Assembly (NCBI RefSeq): GCF_042656585.1
Contig: NZ_JBHSPG010000023.1
Strand: one strand, 5' to 3'
Source of the DNA: Thalassorhabdus alkalitolerans
GTDB lineage: Bacteria > Bacillota > Bacilli > Bacillales > Marinococcaceae
Length of the DNA: 64,000 bases
Each line of letters opens with the position of its first letter. The stretch's first letter is position 1. This document shows positions 25,964 to 35,784 of the stretch, in pieces. Made by a program: the position numbers and the translations under genes. The notes below the pieces were generated by a model. It was given only the letters and a program-made list of their open reading frames with translations. It was not told the DNA's origin and searched no databases.

Positions 25964-27298
25964 ATGGGAAACAAAAGAGAGATAGGCATCAGAGAAATCC
26001 CAAAATGGAATTACTGGATCATTTTAAGCATGCAGCACTTATTTGCAATGTTCGGAGCCACCATTCTCGTGCCGATATTAACTGGTCTTAGTCCGGCCGT
26101 CGCATTAGTATCCAGCGGTCTGGGTACCCTTGCTTATCTTGTGGTCACGAAAGGTCAGGTACCTGCTTACCTGGGGTCTTCCTTTGCCTTTATCATGCCT
26201 ATCATCTCAGCGATGGCTATCGGAGGGCCGGAAGGTGTGATGATAGGAACGTTTATGGCAGGTATTGTTTACGGACTGACTGCCCTCTTAATTAAAGCGA
26301 CTGGTGTCAACTGGCTCATCAAACTTCTTCCGCCGATTGTGGTGGGGCCCGTTATTATGGTCATAGGACTTGGGCTTGCAGGCACGGCGATTGAAATGGC
26401 GATGAACTATGACAGTGAGGCTGGACAGTTTGTAGAGCCAATGACTCACTTCAGTGTAGCTCTCATAACCCTCGCCATAACGATCGTAGCTGCAGTTTTC
26501 TTTAAAGGATTTTTTAACCTGATCCCAATTTTGTTCGGTATTGTCGGCGGGTATGTGGTAGCAGTATTTATGGGACTGGTTAACTTTACACCAGTTATGG
26601 AAGCACCGTGGATCAGAACTCCCGATTTTGTCGTACCCTTTGTCACCTTTACACCAGACTGGTCCTGGACGATTATCTTCCTTATGGTTCCGATTGCCCT
26701 TGTAACCCTTTCTGAACACATAGGAGACCAAATGGTTCTGAGCAAAGTGGTTTCAAAGAACCTGGTGAAAAAACCCGGCCTTCACCGCTCTATTATGGGG
26801 GATGGAGTTGCAACGTTGATTGCTTCCTTTGTTGGGGGGCCTCCTAATACGACGTACGGAGAGAACATCGGAGTTCTCGCGATCACTCGAGTGTTCAGCG
26901 TTTTTGTGGTCGGTGGGGCAGCAGTATTTGCACTGATTTTCGGCTTTATAGGAAAAATTGAAGCGCTGATTGCAAGCATCCCGACAGCGGTAATGGGAGG
27001 AATTTCAATCCTGTTGTTTGGGATCATCGCTTCCTCAGGACTTAGAATGCTGATTGATAACCAGATTGATTTTGGAATCAAAAGAAACTTAATTATTTCT
27101 TCTGTGATCCTGGTTATCGGTATCGGAGGCGCCTTTATACAGGTTTCCGATGATGTGCAGATCGCCGGAATGGCTCTCGCGACAATAATCGGCATCTTGT
27201 TGAACTTGATTCTTCCAGGAAAAGAACATGGTCTGGGAAATAACTCAATGTTTGCCTCCCTGGATGAAAAACTAAAAGATGATGACAATGCTGCTTAA
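25964..27298 (+). CDS. pyrP: Uracil permease (NCS2 family)
   Basis: A 444-residue membrane transporter with about 12 to 14 helices that imports uracil with protons. Family signatures are QHLFAMFGATILVP at the N-terminus, the VTLSEHIGDQ segment with the substrate-site glutamate, and PNTTYGENIG, where the UraA/PyrP substrate loop lies. ATG 25964 follows GGAGGAG six bases upstream; an ATG at 25949 would add five residues and overlap the ribosome site. Its place between attenuators 2 and 3 of the pyr operon supports uracil rather than xanthine as substrate. Confidence 0.95.
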   Translation: MGNKREIGIREIPKWNYWIILSMQHLFAMFGATILVPILTGLSPAVALVSSGLGTLAYLVVTKGQVPAYLGSSFAFIMPIISAMAIGGPEGVMIGTFMAGIVYGLTALLIKATGVNWLIKLLPPIVVGPVIMVIGLGLAGTAIEMAMNYDSEAGQFVEPMTHFSVALITLAITIVAAVFFKGFFNLIPILFGIVGGYVVAVFMGLVNFTPVMEAPWIRTPDFVVPFVTFTPDWSWTIIFLMVPIALVTLSEHIGDQMVLSKVVSKNLVKKPGLHRSIMGDGVATLIASFVGGPPNTTYGENIGVLAITRVFSVFVVGGAAVFALIFGFIGKIEALIASIPTAVMGGISILLFGIIASSGLRMLIDNQIDFGIKRNLIISSVILVIGIGGAFIQVSDDVQIAGMALATIIGILLNLILPGKEHGLGNNSMFASLDEKLKDDDNAA

Positions 27299-27311
27299 CA
27301 TCCTTTAATCG

Positions 27312-27462
27312 AGTACAGAGAGACTCATAAGGGTGAAACAGGCACCAGGAACGAGACCGTGGTTGCCCACGGTCTGCCTGGATAAAGTTATGCGAGGCAA
27401 GCTGCCTCTCTTCTTTCGCCTGCTTCTGTTCACCCTGAAGATGATCTCTTCAGGGTTTTTTT
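27312..27462 (+). promoter_or_regulatory. PyrR attenuator 3 (pyrP-pyrB gap), with a diverged binding loop
   Basis: AGTACAGAGAGACT at 27312-27325 departs from the PyrR consensus at two otherwise conserved positions. A terminator stem at 27432-27440 with 27448-27456 plus a T run follows. Between them is a large folded region, including GACCGTGG/CCACGGTC at 27353-27374. The layout is that of the third B. subtilis attenuator; PyrR affinity may be lower. Confidence 0.82.
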
Positions 27463-27502
27463 ATAGAAAAAAAGCGAGTTCAAAAATAAGGAGGAATGAA
27501 AG

Positions 27503-28456
27503 ATGATGCTTGAAACTGAATTGCAAAAAGAGATGGGGAAAGTAACAGAACCTGCCACGGAAAATATTTTGACAATGACAGACCTTCCGTTAGGGACAAT
27601 CGATAAAATTCTTACAAACGCTCAAGAGTTTGCACATACTCCTTATTGGTTCGAGAAAAAAAACGTTTTCGCCGCTAATCTATTCTTTGAACCAAGCACA
27701 AGAACAAAATTAAGCTTTGAAGCAGCAGAGAAAAAACTGGGGCTTGAAGTATTAAATTTTGAAGCAGATACGTCCAGTGTAAAAAAAGGCGAGACTCTTT
27801 ATGACACGGTTAAAACCATTGAAAGTCTTGGAGCAGATGTAGTAGTGATACGACATGAGACCGATCGTTACTTTGATGAGCTGGCCGGCAAAATAAATAT
27901 TCCAATGATTAACGGAGGAGACGGCTGCGGTCATCATCCTACCCAATCTTTGCTAGATCTGCTTACGATTAAGCAAGAGTTTCAGAGTTTTATAGATTTA
28001 AACATAGTAGTTGCTGGCGATGTACGTCACAGCCGTGTGGCCCGTTCGAACATAGAAGCCTTGGAAAGACTGGGAGCCAACGTTTTTGTCAGCGGTCCGG
28101 AAGAGTGGATGGAAGGTGAGTTGCGCAGCAGATATATCCCAATGGATGAAGCGGCAGAAATGGCTGATGTAATGATGATGCTGAGAATCCAGCATGAAAG
28201 GCACGCGGTCCAAATGGTAGCAGGGGTGGAGGAATTTCATCAGAAATATGGCCTGACTGTTAAAAGAGAGAGGCTGATGAAACCAGGCAGCATAATCATG
28301 CACCCTGCGCCGGTCAACAGAAATGTAGAGATAGCAGACGAATTGGTAGAATGCAAAAGGTCACGCATCTTTAAACAGATGAAAAATGGAGTAGCAGTGC
28401 GAATGGCTGTACTCGATCATGTACTTCAATTAACCAAAGGGGGATATAAAAAATGA
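27503..28456 (+). CDS. pyrB: Aspartate carbamoyltransferase, catalytic chain
   Basis: PyrB joins carbamoyl phosphate and aspartate to make N-carbamoylaspartate. The carbamoyl-phosphate motif FFEPSTRTKLSFE is near residue 60. The HPTQSLLDL and MHPAPVNRNVE segments complete the active site. At 317 residues it is about 13 longer than the B. subtilis enzyme; the extra length is an N-terminal stretch before LTMTDLPLGTID. The start ATG 27503 has GGAGG eight bases upstream, so the extension looks real. No pyrI regulatory chain is present, as usual in Bacilli. It overlaps pyrC by ATGA. Confidence 0.96.
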   Translation: MMLETELQKEMGKVTEPATENILTMTDLPLGTIDKILTNAQEFAHTPYWFEKKNVFAANLFFEPSTRTKLSFEAAEKKLGLEVLNFEADTSSVKKGETLYDTVKTIESLGADVVVIRHETDRYFDELAGKINIPMINGGDGCGHHPTQSLLDLLTIKQEFQSFIDLNIVVAGDVRHSRVARSNIEALERLGANVFVSGPEEWMEGELRSRYIPMDEAAEMADVMMMLRIQHERHAVQMVAGVEEFHQKYGLTVKRERLMKPGSIIMHPAPVNRNVEIADELVECKRSRIFKQMKNGVAVRMAVLDHVLQLTKGGYKK

Positions 28457-29736
28457 GTATCTTAATTAATAATGTGAAATTCATAGGGGAAGATGGAAAC
28501 ATAAAACAAGGGGATATAAAAGTAACAGAAGGTAAAATTGCAGAAATCGGCTCTGTGTCTCCGGGTGCTGAAAAAGTGATTGAAGGGAACGGAAGACTCC
28601 TTACTCCTGGACTGGTCGATGTTCATGTGCATTTGAGAGAGCCTGGTGGAGAACACAAAGAAACCATTGAAACAGGAACGAAAGCAGCTGCGCGCGGCGG
28701 GTTTACGACGATCTGCCCAATGCCAAATACAAGGCCGGTACCTGATTCAGAAGGTAATCTTCAGCTGATTCAAGACAAAATTAAAGAAAAGGCTCTCGTA
28801 AAGGTACTCCCTTATGCGTCTATTACTACCAGACAGCTGGGAAAAGAACTAGTTGATTTTGCCAGGCTTAAAGAAATGGGTGCTTTTGCGTTTACGGATG
28901 ATGGAGTCGGTATACAGGATGCTTCTATGATGCTTGCCGCCATGAAAGCTGCAGCAAGGGCAGAGGTGGCCATTGTTGCCCACTGTGAAGAAAACACATT
29001 GATCAATAAGGGGTCAGTACATGAGGGGACGTTTTCAGAGAAGCACGGATTAAATGGTATTCCGTCAGTATGTGAATCGGTACATATTGCCCGGGATGTT
29101 CTGCTCGCTGAAGCAGCTGGCGCTCATTATCATGTGTGTCATGTGAGTACTAAGGAATCTGTACGTGTCATTCGAGATGCCAAACGCGCGGGAATTCACG
29201 TGACAGCAGAAGTAAGCCCTCATCATCTGCTATTATGCGATGAAGATATCCCAGGTCTTGACCCTAATTTTAAAATGAATCCCCCACTTAGAGCAAAAGA
29301 AGATAGAGACGCTCTCCTGGAAGGACTTCAGGACGGTACAATAGACTTTATCGCAACAGATCACGCCCCCCACACAAAAGAGGAAAAAGAGGCGGGAATT
29401 GAGAAAGCACCGTTTGGAATTGTAGGTCTAGAAACAGCCTTTCCTCTGCTTTATACCCACCTTGTTAAAGAAGGCCATCTTTCATTAGCCGATCTTGTCT
29501 CCTCTTTAACAAAGAAGCCGGCTGAAGTATTTGGCCTTACGCAAGGGACGCTTCAAATCGGGGCATCAGCAGACCTTATATTAATAGACCTTGAAAAAGA
29601 AGAAAAGATAGATGTCTCAGCATTTGAATCCAAAGGAAAGAATACACCATTTGAACAATGGGTGTGCCAAGGATGGCCTGTTTTAACCTTGGTGGACGGT
29701 GTAGTCGTGTATGAGAAAGAGGAGGTTGTCCAATGA
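28453..29736 (+). CDS. pyrC: Dihydroorotase (class I)
   Basis: PyrC cyclises N-carbamoylaspartate to dihydroorotate using a metal centre. The 427-residue protein has the metal-binding DVHVHLREPGG motif near residue 56. The histidines in AHCEEN and the end of the barrel IATDHAPHTKEEK, with the catalytic aspartate, are also visible. The length and motif set fit the class I (Bacillus-type) enzyme. It overlaps pyrB before it and pyrAA after it by ATGA, indicating tight translational coupling. Confidence 0.96.
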   Translation: MSILINNVKFIGEDGNIKQGDIKVTEGKIAEIGSVSPGAEKVIEGNGRLLTPGLVDVHVHLREPGGEHKETIETGTKAAARGGFTTICPMPNTRPVPDSEGNLQLIQDKIKEKALVKVLPYASITTRQLGKELVDFARLKEMGAFAFTDDGVGIQDASMMLAAMKAAARAEVAIVAHCEENTLINKGSVHEGTFSEKHGLNGIPSVCESVHIARDVLLAEAAGAHYHVCHVSTKESVRVIRDAKRAGIHVTAEVSPHHLLLCDEDIPGLDPNFKMNPPLRAKEDRDALLEGLQDGTIDFIATDHAPHTKEEKEAGIEKAPFGIVGLETAFPLLYTHLVKEGHLSLADLVSSLTKKPAEVFGLTQGTLQIGASADLILIDLEKEEKIDVSAFESKGKNTPFEQWVCQGWPVLTLVDGVVVYEKEEVVQ

Positions 29737-30830
29737 AAAGACAATTGATATTAGAAGACGGCGAAGTTTTTATCGGAAAAGGGTTTGGCAGTGAAAAAGA
29801 AATGACAGGGGAAGTGGTGTTTAACACTGGAATGACGGGATATCAGGAGATTCTTTCAGACCCCTCTTACTGTCAGCAGCTTGTCGTCCTTACGTATCCT
29901 TTAATTGGAAACTACGGCATTAACCGGGATGATTTTGAATCGATTGCTCCATCAGTAGGAGCCCTTATTGTTAAAGAAGCTTCCTCTTTTCCAAATAACT
30001 GGAGAAATGAAAAATCGATTGATCAAATGTTAAAGGAAAAAGAAATTCCTGGGCTCGAAGGCATTGATACGAGAAAATTGACCCGTTTAATTAGAGAGCA
30101 TGGGACATTAAGAGGAAGACTCTGCTCCATGGATGCTGATGTAACCCAGGTAGCGGAGGAATTGAGAAATACAGCTTTAGTGAAAAACCAGGTTCAGCAA
30201 GTATCCACTAAAGATCCTTATCACGCACCCGGTTTCGGCCACCGTGTCGTATTGATTGATTTTGGTGCCAAGCACGGAATTGTAAGAAATCTTATCCAAA
30301 GGCGCTGCGATGTATTTGTAGTTCCCTATAACACACCTGTTGAAGAAATTATGCAGCTTCAACCAGACGGCATTATGCTTAGCAACGGTCCTGGGGATCC
30401 AGAAGATGTAAAGGAAGGCATTGAAACCATTCAAGGTCTTCTTGGAAAAGTACCGATCTTTGGAATTTGCCTTGGTCATCAGCTTCTATGTCTGGCTGCT
30501 GGGGCCACGTCTTCAAAAATGAAATTTGGCCACCGCGGCTCCAACCATCCAGTAAAGGATATTGAAACAGGGAAAGTAGATATTACTTCCCAGAATCACG
30601 GCTATACGGTGGAGCGTGAGTCATTGAATGAAACGGATCTTGTGCTCACCCACGTTAATGTAAATGATGGTTCAGTAGAAGGAGTCTCTCACTCCAAATA
30701 TCCGGCTTTCAGCGTTCAGTATCACCCGGAAGCTTGTCCAGGGCCAGCAGATGCCAATCATTTATTTGACCGGTTTGTAACATTAATAGAAGAGAGTAAA
30801 AAAGAAAGCGTAAAGACTGTCAACGCATAA
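29733..30830 (+). CDS. pyrAA: Carbamoyl-phosphate synthase small chain, pyrimidine-specific
   Basis: The glutaminase subunit, releasing ammonia from glutamine for the large subunit. The N-terminal CPSase domain begins LILEDGEVFIGKGFG. The class I amidotransferase domain has the nucleophile in IFGICLGHQLL near residue 245, and its His/Glu partners in QYHPEACPGP near 333. Its 365 residues match the family. Its place between pyrC and pyrAB identifies the pyrimidine-specific rather than the arginine-specific synthase. Confidence 0.96.
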   Translation: MKRQLILEDGEVFIGKGFGSEKEMTGEVVFNTGMTGYQEILSDPSYCQQLVVLTYPLIGNYGINRDDFESIAPSVGALIVKEASSFPNNWRNEKSIDQMLKEKEIPGLEGIDTRKLTRLIREHGTLRGRLCSMDADVTQVAEELRNTALVKNQVQQVSTKDPYHAPGFGHRVVLIDFGAKHGIVRNLIQRRCDVFVVPYNTPVEEIMQLQPDGIMLSNGPGDPEDVKEGIETIQGLLGKVPIFGICLGHQLLCLAAGATSSKMKFGHRGSNHPVKDIETGKVDITSQNHGYTVERESLNETDLVLTHVNVNDGSVEGVSHSKYPAFSVQYHPEACPGPADANHLFDRFVTLIEESKKESVKTVNA

Positions 30831-30875
30831 AGCTGCTTAGTTTTCATTAATGGATAAGAAAAGGGGAGAGACAAC

Positions 30876-33800
30876 ATGGGAAAACGTGAGGATATTAAAA
30901 AAATACTAGTGATTGGTTCAGGACCTATTGTGATTGGCCAGGCGGCTGAATTTGATTATGCTGGCACGCAGGCATGCCAGGCATTGAAAGAAGAAGGGTA
31001 TGAAGTTATTTTAATCAACTCCAATCCAGCTACAATAATGACTGACTCCAACATGGCAGATAAGGTATACATTGAACCCATTACCTTTGAATTTGTGAGT
31101 CGTATTATTCGTCAGGAGCGACCGGACGGACTGCTGCCTACATTAGGGGGGCAGACTGGACTGAATATGGCGATGGAATTATATGATAATGGCATCCTCG
31201 AAGAATACAATGTGACCCTTCTGGGAACCGAGCTTGAGTCCATTCGACGAGCCGAAGACAGAGATGCTTTCCGTTCTTTAATGAATGAACTTAATGAACC
31301 GGTGCCTGAAAGCGAAATTGTCCACACGCTTGAAGAAGCGTATCAATTTGTTGAAAAAATAGGATACCCCATCATTGTACGTCCAGCCTATACTCTGGGA
31401 GGGACAGGCGGCGGACTTGTCTATAATGAAGACGATTTGAAAGAAATTGTGGCCTCTGGATTAAAGTACAGCCCGGTAACCCAATGTCTCCTTGAGAAAA
31501 GCATAGCAGGCTATAAAGAAATTGAGTATGAAGTAATGAGAGACAGCAATGATCAAGCTATCGTAGTGTGTAATATGGAAAACATTGATCCTGTAGGAAT
31601 TCATACGGGAGACTCTATTGTAGTGGCACCGAGTCAGACGCTGGCTGACAGAGAATATCATATGCTGAGAAATTCTTCCTTAAAAATTATTAGAGCACTG
31701 GAAATTGAGGGGGGCTGTAACGTTCAGATTGCCCTTGATCCATACAGCTATGATTACTATATTATCGAAGTAAACCCGCGGGTGAGCCGTTCGTCGGCAC
31801 TTGCTTCCAAAGCTACTGGATATCCTATCGCGAAAATCGCAGCGAAAATAGCTGTCGGCTATACATTGGATGAAATTATTAACCCTATTACCCAGACAAC
31901 TTATGCAAGCTTTGAACCAGCTCTTGATTATGTAGTCACAAAGATTCCACGCTGGCCTTTTGATAAGTTTGATTCAGCAAAACGGACACTTGGCACCCAG
32001 ATGAAGGCGACAGGTGAAATCATGGCTATTGGAAGAAACTTTGAAGAATCCCTTCTCAAAGGAATTCGTTCTCTGGAGACAAACGTTTACCATCTGAAGC
32101 TGGAAAAAACAAAAGATGTGTCCAATGACGAATTAACGAAAAAGCTTGCAAAAGCAGATGACGAAAGACTGTTTTACATTGGGGAAGCATTTCGCAGAGG
32201 ATGGACGAGAGATCAGATTCATGATATTACAGCTATTGATCTATTCTTCCTGTATAAAATGGAAGGATTAGTATCCTATGAAGAAAAATTGAAAGCACAT
32301 CCTTTTGACAAAGAGCTTTTGCAGGAAGTAAAAGAATACGGCTTTGCTGATGTAATGATTTCAGAATTATGGAATTGCACAGAGAAAGAAATTAGTGATT
32401 TCCGCAAAAAGCATGGAATCATCCCCGTCTATAAAATGGTCGATACATGTGCAGCTGAATTCGCTTCGGCTACCCCATACTATTACGGCACGTACGAAGA
32501 GGAAAATGAAGCAGAGAACACTGACAAGCCATCTATTCTTGTGCTGGGCTCCGGGCCGATTAGAATAGGGCAGGGAATTGAATTTGATTATGCGACTGTT
32601 CACACGGTATGGGCAATCAAAGAAGCGGGCTATGAAGCTATCATTATTAACAACAATCCTGAAACAGTTTCCACAGACTTCAGCACATCCGACAAACTCT
32701 ACTTCGAACCATTAACTGTAGAAGATGTCATGCATGTCATTGACCAAGAGAAGCCGGAAGGTGTAGTTGTACAGTTTGGGGGCCAGACTGCAATTAATCT
32801 GGCGGAAGACCTGGCTGCTCATGGAGTAAACATTCTTGGCACCAGCCTTGAAGATATGGATCGTGCGGAAAACCGTGACAAATTTGAACAAACGTTAAAC
32901 CAGTTAAATATTCCTCAGCCTCTAGGGAAAACGGCTACTTCTGTAGACGAGGCTGTAAAGATTGCCACTTCTATCGGGTATCCTGTGCTTGTGCGTCCTT
33001 CATACGTACTAGGCGGACGTGCGATGGAAATCGTAGATAATGAGACCGAACTTCTCCGGTACATGGAACAAGCAGCGAAAGTAAATCCAAAGCACCCTGT
33101 ATTGGTGGATCGGTACTTGATCGGAAAAGAGATTGAAGTCGACGCGATTTCAGATGGAAACACGGTATTTGTTCCCGGGATTATGGAACACATTGAACGG
33201 GCAGGAGTGCATTCAGGAGACTCTATCGCAGTGTATCCTCCGCAGACGCTGTCTGACGAAGTAAAACAAAAAGTAATAGATAGGACTATTGCCCTTGGAA
33301 GAGGACTAAACATTGTCGGCCTTCTTAACATTCAGTTTGTCCTTCATGACAATGAGGTTTATGTCCTTGAAGTGAATCCAAGATCAAGCCGTACGGTTCC
33401 ATTTCTAAGCAAAATCACTGGTGTGCCGATGGCTAAGCTTGCCACCCGCGCCATCCTTGGAGAGTCACTCGCTGACCTTGGCTACAAAACGGGCTATCAT
33501 CCTGAAAAAGATGAAGTCTCTGTGAAGGTTCCTGTGTTTTCCTTTGCAAAGCTCCGCCGGGTCGATATTACACTTGGGCCTGAAATGAAATCAACCGGAG
33601 AAGTAATGGGAAGAGACTATACGTTGGAAAAAGCACTCTATAAAGGGCTAATTGCTTCTGGAATGAAAATTCCTCAGCATGGCTCAGTGCTGTTTACGAT
33701 TGCTGACAAAAACAAAGAAGAAGCCATGGCTCTTGTCCGTCGCTTTCACCGGATTGGCTATAATATTATGGCAACGGAAGGCACGGCTAAGCTGATTCGG

Positions 33801-34100
33801 GATGAACAAATACCTGTCACAGTAGTTAATAAAATTGGTGATGCAAAACCGAATCTTTTAGATGTGATTCGGGAAGGAGAAGCTCAATTTGTCATCAATA
33901 CATTAACCAAAGGAAAGCAGCCAGTAAGAGACGGGTTCCGTATTCGCAGGGAGTCCGTGGAAAACGGTGTCGTTTGCTTAACTTCCATGGATACTGCGGG
34001 CGCCCTGCTTGGAGTACTTGAGATGATCACGTTTGCTTCTGAACCGATGCCTGCCATGGCTGAAGAGAAGACTGCTGTAAAAGAAGAGGTGCAAATATGA
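30876..34100 (+). CDS. pyrAB: Carbamoyl-phosphate synthase large chain, pyrimidine-specific
   Basis: Makes carbamoyl phosphate from bicarbonate, ammonia and two ATP. The 1074-residue chain is an internal duplication. Each half opens with a similar segment (KILVIGSGPIVIGQAAEFDY near residue 9 and ILVLGSGPIRIGQGIEFDY near 552) and carries its own ATP-grasp fold. The last 140 or so residues form the MGS-like allosteric domain, the expected binding place for UMP and PRPP. GGGGAGAG precedes the ATG. It overlaps pyrK by ATGA. Full length, no frameshift. Confidence 0.97.
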   Translation: MGKREDIKKILVIGSGPIVIGQAAEFDYAGTQACQALKEEGYEVILINSNPATIMTDSNMADKVYIEPITFEFVSRIIRQERPDGLLPTLGGQTGLNMAMELYDNGILEEYNVTLLGTELESIRRAEDRDAFRSLMNELNEPVPESEIVHTLEEAYQFVEKIGYPIIVRPAYTLGGTGGGLVYNEDDLKEIVASGLKYSPVTQCLLEKSIAGYKEIEYEVMRDSNDQAIVVCNMENIDPVGIHTGDSIVVAPSQTLADREYHMLRNSSLKIIRALEIEGGCNVQIALDPYSYDYYIIEVNPRVSRSSALASKATGYPIAKIAAKIAVGYTLDEIINPITQTTYASFEPALDYVVTKIPRWPFDKFDSAKRTLGTQMKATGEIMAIGRNFEESLLKGIRSLETNVYHLKLEKTKDVSNDELTKKLAKADDERLFYIGEAFRRGWTRDQIHDITAIDLFFLYKMEGLVSYEEKLKAHPFDKELLQEVKEYGFADVMISELWNCTEKEISDFRKKHGIIPVYKMVDTCAAEFASATPYYYGTYEEENEAENTDKPSILVLGSGPIRIGQGIEFDYATVHTVWAIKEAGYEAIIINNNPETVSTDFSTSDKLYFEPLTVEDVMHVIDQEKPEGVVVQFGGQTAINLAEDLAAHGVNILGTSLEDMDRAENRDKFEQTLNQLNIPQPLGKTATSVDEAVKIATSIGYPVLVRPSYVLGGRAMEIVDNETELLRYMEQAAKVNPKHPVLVDRYLIGKEIEVDAISDGNTVFVPGIMEHIERAGVHSGDSIAVYPPQTLSDEVKQKVIDRTIALGRGLNIVGLLNIQFVLHDNEVYVLEVNPRSSRTVPFLSKITGVPMAKLATRAILGESLADLGYKTGYHPEKDEVSVKVPVFSFAKLRRVDITLGPEMKSTGEVMGRDYTLEKALYKGLIASGMKIPQHGSVLFTIADKNKEEAMALVRRFHRIGYNIMATEGTAKLIRDEQIPVTVVNKIGDAKPNLLDVIREGEAQFVINTLTKGKQPVRDGFRIRRESVENGVVCLTSMDTAGALLGVLEMITFASEPMPAMAEEKTAVKEEVQI

Positions 34101-34876
34101 AAAAAGAATGGTTGACGGTGATAGAATGCACGCCTCTTGCCAAAGGAATTTATAAAATGGTTCTTCAAGGCACGATGACAGAGGAAATGGAAAGCCCGGG
34201 TCAGTTTGTTCACATAAAGACCAGCGCAGGGACTGACCCCCTGCTTCGCCGTCCGATCAGCATTTGTGATATTGACCATACAAACAATTGCTTTACCATT
34301 CTTTTTAGAGCAGAAGGCAAAGGGACAACAGAGCTTGCAGCCAAGAAGAAAGGGGAACAAGTTGATGTACTTGGTCCCCTTGGCAACGGCTTTCCTATTG
34401 AGGAAGCAGAAGCTGGAGAGTCTGTTGTTCTGGTAGGAGGCGGAATAGGTGTCCCTCCTCTTTACTACCTGGGAAAAAAGTTAAAAGAAAAAGGGCTTCA
34501 TATCACGTCGGTTCTTGGGTTTCAAGACAAGGAGACTGTTTTTTATGAAGAGGAATTCAAGGAAATTGGAGACGTAGTAGTTGCTACGGCTGATGGCAGT
34601 TATGGAATTTCAGGTTTTGTGACTGATGCCATTCAAGAAAAGGGCCTTTCCTTTGACTGGATGTACAGCTGTGGACCTACCCCTATGCTTAAAGCGTTAG
34701 AAGCTTCTTATCCAGAAGCCAGGGGATATGTATCACTTGAAGAAAGAATGGGCTGCGGAATTGGCGCATGCTTTGCCTGTGTCTGTCATTTGCAGGACGA
34801 TCCTGAAGGGACTTCTTACAAGAAAATTTGCAGCGATGGACCAGTATTTCCGCTAAGAAAGGTGGTACTTTCATGA
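34097..34876 (+). CDS. pyrK: Dihydroorotate dehydrogenase B, electron transfer subunit
   Basis: PyrK carries FAD and a [2Fe-2S] cluster and passes electrons from the PyrD subunit to NAD+. The 259-residue protein has the FAD segment DPLLRRPISICDID near residue 45 and the NAD-type loop VLVGGGIGVPPLYYL. The cluster cysteines lie in the stretch from CGIGACFACVCHL to KKICSDGPVF near the C-terminus. Its start overlaps pyrAB and its stop overlaps pyrD, as expected for subunits made in equal amounts. Confidence 0.96.
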   Translation: MKKEWLTVIECTPLAKGIYKMVLQGTMTEEMESPGQFVHIKTSAGTDPLLRRPISICDIDHTNNCFTILFRAEGKGTTELAAKKKGEQVDVLGPLGNGFPIEEAEAGESVVLVGGGIGVPPLYYLGKKLKEKGLHITSVLGFQDKETVFYEEEFKEIGDVVVATADGSYGISGFVTDAIQEKGLSFDWMYSCGPTPMLKALEASYPEARGYVSLEERMGCGIGACFACVCHLQDDPEGTSYKKICSDGPVFPLRKVVLS

Positions 34877-35784
34877 ACTTATCCGTAAACCTTCCGGGGC
34901 TGCCTATGAAAAACCCTGTCATGCCGGCTTCTGGCTGTTTTGGGTTTGGAAAAGAATTTGCTAAATTTTATGATTTAAGTCAATTAGGAGCCATAGCCAT
35001 TAAAGCAACAACCGTAGAAGCAAGATTCGGGAATCCAACCCCTCGTGTTGCTGAAACCACAGCTGGCATGCTAAATGCGATCGGACTGCAGAATCCAGGA
35101 CTGGATAAGGTAAAGGAAGAAGAGCTTCCATGGCTTGAGCAATTTGATGTCCCTATTTTGGCAAATGTAGCTGGATCCACAATGGAAGATTATGAAACGG
35201 CAGCCAAAGAGCTTTCGGCTTCCCCGAATGTTGGTGCGTTGGAGCTGAATGTTTCCTGCCCAAATGTAAAAGTAGGGGGAATTGCTTTTGGCACGGATCC
35301 GGAGCTTGCAGCAGAGTTAACTGCACGTGTGAAAAAAGCAGCGACAGTACCCGTTTATGTAAAGCTTTCTCCAAACGTCGCTGATATTACAGCAATCGCT
35401 AAAGCTGTAGAAAAAGCAGGGGCCGACGGCTTAACAATGATTAACACCCTTTTGGGAATGAGAATTGACCTGAAAACCAAAAAGCCGATACTTGCTAATA
35501 CAATGGGTGGATTGTCAGGGCCTGCAGTAAAGCCAGTAGCAATCCGAATGGTGTATCAAGTCCGGCAGGTGACGGATCTTCCTATTATTGGTATGGGCGG
35601 CATTCAATCTGCAGAAGACGTGATTGAATTTCTTATCGCAGGAGCGGATGCAGTAGCTGTCGGCACGGCTAACTTTACCGATCCATTTGTATGCCCGTCC
35701 ATTATCGAAGAACTGCCTCAAAAGCTTGAAGAGCATGAGATACATTCGTTAGCTGAACTGCAAAGAAGGGCGGTGGCCCGGTAA
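34873..35784 (+). CDS. pyrD: Dihydroorotate dehydrogenase B, catalytic subunit (class 1B)
   Basis: Oxidises dihydroorotate to orotate with FMN, working with PyrK. ATG 34873, behind AAAGGTGG and overlapping the pyrK stop, gives 303 residues. The class 1 catalytic cysteine is in ELNVSCPNVK near residue 130, and the FMN-binding GMGGIQSAEDVIEF is near residue 240. The presence of pyrK next door confirms the NAD-linked 1B type. An in-frame start at 34828 is rejected because it lies deep inside pyrK. Confidence 0.96.
   Translation: MNLSVNLPGLPMKNPVMPASGCFGFGKEFAKFYDLSQLGAIAIKATTVEARFGNPTPRVAETTAGMLNAIGLQNPGLDKVKEEELPWLEQFDVPILANVAGSTMEDYETAAKELSASPNVGALELNVSCPNVKVGGIAFGTDPELAAELTARVKKAATVPVYVKLSPNVADITAIAKAVEKAGADGLTMINTLLGMRIDLKTKKPILANTMGGLSGPAVKPVAIRMVYQVRQVTDLPIIGMGGIQSAEDVIEFLIAGADAVAVGTANFTDPFVCPSIIEELPQKLEEHEIHSLAELQRRAVAR

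Noticed and set aside
26288..27288. Several long minus-strand frames opposite pyrP (26288-26731 and 26782-27288)
   Set aside because: Antisense shadows of a hydrophobic gene, without ribosome sites or recognisable domains.
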